A DNA stretch of 37,266 nucleotides from an uncultured Ruminococcus sp. GTDB lineage: Bacteria > Bacillota > Clostridia > Oscillospirales > CAG-272. Positions 32,807 through 37,266 of this stretch are shown here, in pieces (position 1 is the first letter of the stretch; each line of letters begins with the position of its first letter). The stretch is taken from NCBI GenBank assembly GCA_902782445.1, contig CACZNC010000085.1, positions 1 to 37,266 on the forward strand, read 5' to 3'. A program made the translations under genes and the position numbers. The notes beneath the pieces are model-generated. The model made no database searches. It saw only the letters and a program-made list of their open reading frames with translations, and was not told the DNA's origin.

Positions 32807-34804
32807 ATGAAAAAGAAAGAAACCTACAACAATCAATCCATTACGTCCCTCAAGGGCGCGGACCGGGTGCGGAAGAGGCCGGCGGTGATTTTCGGCTCGG
32901 ACGGGCTGGAAGGCGCGGAGCATTCGGTTTTCGAGATCCTCTCCAACTCGGTGGACGAGGCGCGGGAGGGCTACGGGAACATCATCCGCGTCACCGCCTT
33001 CTCCGACCGCTCCGTCGAGATCGAAGACTACGGGCGGGGTGTCCCCCTCGGCTGGAACGAAGGGGAGGGCCGCTGGAACTGGGAGCTCGTCTACTGCGAA
33101 CTCTATGCCGGGGGGAAGTACGACAACAACTCCGACGACGCGGCCTACGAATACTCCCTCGGCCTGAACGGGCTCGGCGCCTGCGCGACACAGTACGCCT
33201 CCGAATTCTACGAGGTCTCCTCCTACGACGGGCAGAACGTCTCCTCGATCTCCTTCCGCAAGGGGGAGCCGGTGACGGAACTGACGGTGAAGCCCCTCGA
33301 AAAGCGGAACCGCCGCACGGGCACCGTCCAGAGATGGCGTCCCGACCTCGAGGTCTTCACCGAGATCGACATCCCCCGGGAATACTACGAGGACATGCTG
33401 AAACGGCAGGCCGTCGTGAACGCGGGGATCCGCTTCGCCTTCCGCTGGCAGAAGCCGGACGGGACCTTCGACGAGGAGGAATTCTTCTACGAGAACGGGA
33501 TCACCGACTATATCGCCGAGCTCGCCGGGGACACCGCCGAAACCAAGATCGCCTGCTTCCACCTCGAGACCAAGGGCCGGGACCGGGCGGACATGAAGGA
33601 CTACAAGCTGGTCGCCGACGTGGCGTGGACCGTCTCGAAATCCGTCCGGGTGATCGAGCATTACCACAATTCCTCCTGGCTCGAACACGGGGGATCCCCC
33701 GACAAGGCGGTCCGGCTGGCCTTCGTCTCGGCGGTGGACAAGCGGCTCAAGGCGACGGGGAAATACAACAAGAACGAATCGAAAATCACCTTCCCCGACG
33801 TGGAAGACTGCCTCGTTCTCGTGACGAACAGCTTTTCCACCCGCCCGTCCTACGCGAACCAGACGAAAAAGGCCATCACCAATTCGTTTATCGCCGAGGC
33901 CATGAACGAATTTCTGAAAAACCAGCTGGAATACTTCTTCGCGGAGAATCCGGCCGACGCGGACCGCTTCTGCAATCAGGTCCTTGTGAACAAGAGGTCC
34001 CGGGAGCAGGCGGAAAACACGCGGCTCGATCTGAAAAAGAAGCTCTCCTCCGGCATGGACGTGGCGCACCGGGTGGAGAAATTCGTCGCCTGCCGCTCGA
34101 AGGATCCGAATCTCAGAGAGGTCTACATCGTGGAGGGTGACTCCGCCATGACCTCCTGCAAGCTGGCCCGGGACGCGGATTTTCAGGCCATCATCCCGGT
34201 CCGGGGCAAGACCCTGAACTGCATGAAGGCGGGCTACGACCGGATCTTCAAGAGCGACATCATCCTCGATCTGCTCCGGGTCATCGGCTGCGGGGTGGAG
34301 ATCCAGAGCCGGAAGAAATCCGACCTCGTATCCTTCGATCTGAACAATCTGCGCTGGGCGAAGATCATCATCTGCACCGACGCGGACGAGGACGGCTTCC
34401 AGATCCGCACCCTGCTTCTGACGCTGTTCTACCGCCTCCTGCCGACTCTGCTCAAGGAGGGCAGGGTGTATATCGCCGAATCGCCGCTCTACGAGATCAA
34501 GGTGGCGGGCCGGGATCCCGAATACGCGTACAGCGAGTTCGACAAGACGGATATCCTCGCGCGGCTGGAGAAGGAGAAGAAGAAATACACCCTCCAGCGG
34601 TCGAAGGGGCTCGGCGAGAACACGGCGGAAATGATGGCGAAGACGACCATGAATCCCGCCACCCGCCGCCTCATCCGGGTCACCCCCTCCGACGCCGCCG
34701 CCACCGCGCGGATGTTCGATCTCATGCTCGGGGACGATCTGGCGGGAAGAAAACGCTATATCGCCGAGCACGGGGCGGAATACCTGAAGGACGCGGATAT
34801 CTGA
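32807..34804 (+). CDS. Divergent type II topoisomerase ATPase subunit (GyrB/ParE-like)
   Basis: A 665-residue GHKL-Toprim protein. The ATP site has FEILSNSVDEA (35-60 region; the canonical DN is SN), EDYGRGVPLG (DxGxG) and LGLNGLGACAT; the QTK loop YANQTKKAI is present. The Toprim domain has YIVEGDSAMTSC and IICTDADEDGFQIRT with the DxDxD acidic triad intact, and KGLGENTAEMM near the end. It lacks the E. coli GyrB insertion, so it is ParE-sized, but its motifs depart from both housekeeping GyrB and ParE. I chose the ATG at 32807 (MKKKETYNNQSI); the longer frame begins inside repeat D. No partner A subunit lies next to it. Confidence 0.85.
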   Translation: MKKKETYNNQSITSLKGADRVRKRPAVIFGSDGLEGAEHSVFEILSNSVDEAREGYGNIIRVTAFSDRSVEIEDYGRGVPLGWNEGEGRWNWELVYCELYAGGKYDNNSDDAAYEYSLGLNGLGACATQYASEFYEVSSYDGQNVSSISFRKGEPVTELTVKPLEKRNRRTGTVQRWRPDLEVFTEIDIPREYYEDMLKRQAVVNAGIRFAFRWQKPDGTFDEEEFFYENGITDYIAELAGDTAETKIACFHLETKGRDRADMKDYKLVADVAWTVSKSVRVIEHYHNSSWLEHGGSPDKAVRLAFVSAVDKRLKATGKYNKNESKITFPDVEDCLVLVTNSFSTRPSYANQTKKAITNSFIAEAMNEFLKNQLEYFFAENPADADRFCNQVLVNKRSREQAENTRLDLKKKLSSGMDVAHRVEKFVACRSKDPNLREVYIVEGDSAMTSCKLARDADFQAIIPVRGKTLNCMKAGYDRIFKSDIILDLLRVIGCGVEIQSRKKSDLVSFDLNNLRWAKIIICTDADEDGFQIRTLLLTLFYRLLPTLLKEGRVYIAESPLYEIKVAGRDPEYAYSEFDKTDILARLEKEKKKYTLQRSKGLGENTAEMMAKTTMNPATRRLIRVTPSDAAATARMFDLMLGDDLAGRKRYIAEHGAEYLKDADI

Positions 34805-34861
34805 GAAGATCCCCGCATCCTTCGGGAGCTGCATAACGGGTCTGCCCGTCGCGGAGAAAGC

Positions 34862-35130
34862 ATACCTTCACGAAGGTAAAAAACGAAAGATTTCACCTTT
34901 CGAAATCAGCTATGACGGACATTCCTGTCCGTCGGCGGAGGAGGATTTGTCCATCCCTTCACGAAGGGAAAAAAGGTATGAAACGCTCCGCGTTTCGGAT
35001 TAATGTCCCTACGCGGGACGGGCGGCACGGGGGACCATCTCAGGCCGAAGGCCCCCTGTGCGGGTCCCTTGGCCGTATGGCATAACCTGACAGCTCGTCC
35101 CGGAATCGAAATTCGTTTTCGCATCCCACG
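34862..35130 (+). repeat. Repeat D, copy 3
   Basis: ACCTTCACGAAGGT, GGACATTCCTGTCC and CCCTTCACGAAGGG hairpins, then GAAACGCTCCGCGTTTCGGA, GTGCGGGTCC, TTGGCCGTATGGCATAAC and CGGAATCGAAATTCG. It lacks the three mini-palindromes present in copy 1. The 667-base gap 34805-35471 is made of this copy, A9, F4, parS site 14 and a heptamer array. Confidence 0.8.
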
Positions 35131-35200
35131 TCCTCGCGCGGTCTGTGTTTGTGCAGTTTAACCCGTGCACGGAACAAGTTCCGTGGCCTAGGGCGCGCGG
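35131..35200 (-). repeat. Repeat A, copy 9 (shortened)
   Basis: TCCTCGCGCGGTCTGTGTTT, GTGCAG, and hairpin CACGGAACAAGTTCCGTG, then GGGCGCGCGG. Confidence 0.75.
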
Positions 35201-35310
35201 ACGGAAAGCGGAAACTGTTTCTCTGTCCTCGCGTACGGTTTCAGATTCAGATCCGCGTGCAGACAGAACTGCGCGATCGAAAACCGTTTGGCCTAAACAT
35301 GGCGTCCCGG
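35201..35310 (-). repeat. Repeat F, copy 4
   Basis: ACGGAAAGCGGAAACTGTTT, CAGATTCAGATCCGCGTGCA, GACAGAACTGCGCGATCGAA and AACCGTTTGGCC match the reverse complement of 37046-37176 closely. Confidence 0.8.
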
Positions 35311-35328
35311 CGTTCGAATGTTCCACGT

Positions 35329-35344
35329 GAAACAATTCTTAATT
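35329..35344 (+). promoter_or_regulatory. parS-like site 14
   Basis: TGTTCCACGTGAAACA, the exact classic parS sequence; joins F4 to a heptamer array. Confidence 0.8.
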
Positions 35345-36980
<1,636 letters not shown>

Positions 36981-37019
36981 GGAAAGTGAGGAGTGAGGAA
37001 TTGGGAGACCGTTCTCCCG

Positions 37020-37035
37020 TGTTTCACGTGAAACA
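37020..37035. promoter_or_regulatory. parS-like site 15
   Basis: TGTTTCACGTGAAACA, perfect. A short GAGGAGTGAGGAATTGGG heptamer piece lies just to its left (36988-37006). Confidence 0.8.
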
Positions 37036-37045
37036 TCCGAACTTT

Positions 37046-37176
37046 TCTCCAAAACTCCATGCTTCGCCCAAACAGGTTTTCGATCGCGCAGTTCTGTCTG
37101 CACGCGGATCTGAATCTGAAACCGTACGCGAGGACAGAGAAACAGTTTCCGCTTTCCGTCCGCGCGTCCTATGCCC
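37046..37176 (+). repeat. Repeat F, copy 5 (reference copy)
   Basis: GCTTCGCCCAAACAGGTTTT, CGATCGCGCAGTTCTGTCTG, CACGCGGATCTGAATCTGAA, CGCGAGGACAGAGAAACAG and TTTCCGCTTTCCGTCCGCGC. It lies between parS site 15 and repeat A copy 10. Confidence 0.8.
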
Positions 37177-37177
37177 A

Positions 37178-37266
37178 ATGCGCGCCTGAAACGCCGCCGG
37201 AGGCCACGGAACTTGTTCCGTGCACGGGTTAAACTGCACAAACACAGACCGCGCGAGGACGTGGGA
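37178..37266 (+). repeat. Repeat A, copy 10, cut by the window end
   Basis: AATGCGCGCCTGAAACGCCG, hairpin CACGGAACTTGTTCCGTG, then ACCGCGCGAGGACGTGGGA at the window end. Confidence 0.8.

Noticed and set aside
32753..34834. Long minus-strand frame opposite the topoisomerase-like gene
   Set aside because: Shadow frame; the + strand has intact ATPase and Toprim motifs.

Overview
The window looks like chromosomal DNA of a high-GC, Gram-positive, anaerobic Firmicute, most likely an uncultured gut-type member of Clostridia. This is inferred from strong Shine-Dalgarno sites, sigma-A type promoters, S-box and RFN riboswitches, LuxS, PduL, ECF-type RibU, a Clostridia-like galactokinase and B. subtilis-type parS sequences. 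No taxonomic marker was compared against a database.

Layout. Positions 1-81 are the 3' end of an IS630-family transposase. Next, on the + strand, come a GH106-like glycosidase, a PfkB sugar kinase (KdgK-like), a HAD phosphatase and PduL (560-6434). A long minus-strand block (7537-25743) holds a lipoprotein, metK under an S-box riboswitch, ribU under an FMN riboswitch, the str operon (rpsL-rpsG-fusA-tuf), an ECF sigma factor with its probable anti-sigma partner, pgsA with an OGG1-like glycosylase, rimO, a GH31 glycosidase and luxS. A + strand block (25935-36980) then holds a membrane protein, galactokinase, a small membrane protein, rlmH, a WG-repeat protein, a possible SecB-like protein, a divergent GyrB/ParE-like type II topoisomerase subunit and a GH51 arabinofuranosidase. 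The sugar genes fit a plant-polysaccharide diet (rhamnose, arabinose, galactose, uronate derivatives), with PduL a possible route to ATP from acyl-CoA.

The genes are mostly ordinary; the intergenic DNA is not. Nearly every large gap is a mosaic of repeat modules. I find 12 exact copies of the 16-bp parS sequence TGTTNCACGTGAAACA (either strand) and 3 degenerate copies, all between genes. They are joined to (i) period-7 repeat arrays of three sequence classes in a fixed order, (ii) a ~195-bp module (repeat A) whose central hairpin varies between copies with compensating changes on both arms, (iii) a module (repeat F) next to A, and (iv) a module with CATTCTGA-type ends (repeat E) that sits between two parS-like sites in four places. 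Three further families (B, C, D) lack parS; their copies differ by whole hairpins gained or lost. I consider this parS-linked, hairpin-swapping mosaic the best candidate for an undescribed system. One repeat runs into the start of galactokinase, one interrupts the str operon, one lies in the metK leader, and heptamer arrays abut start or stop codons.
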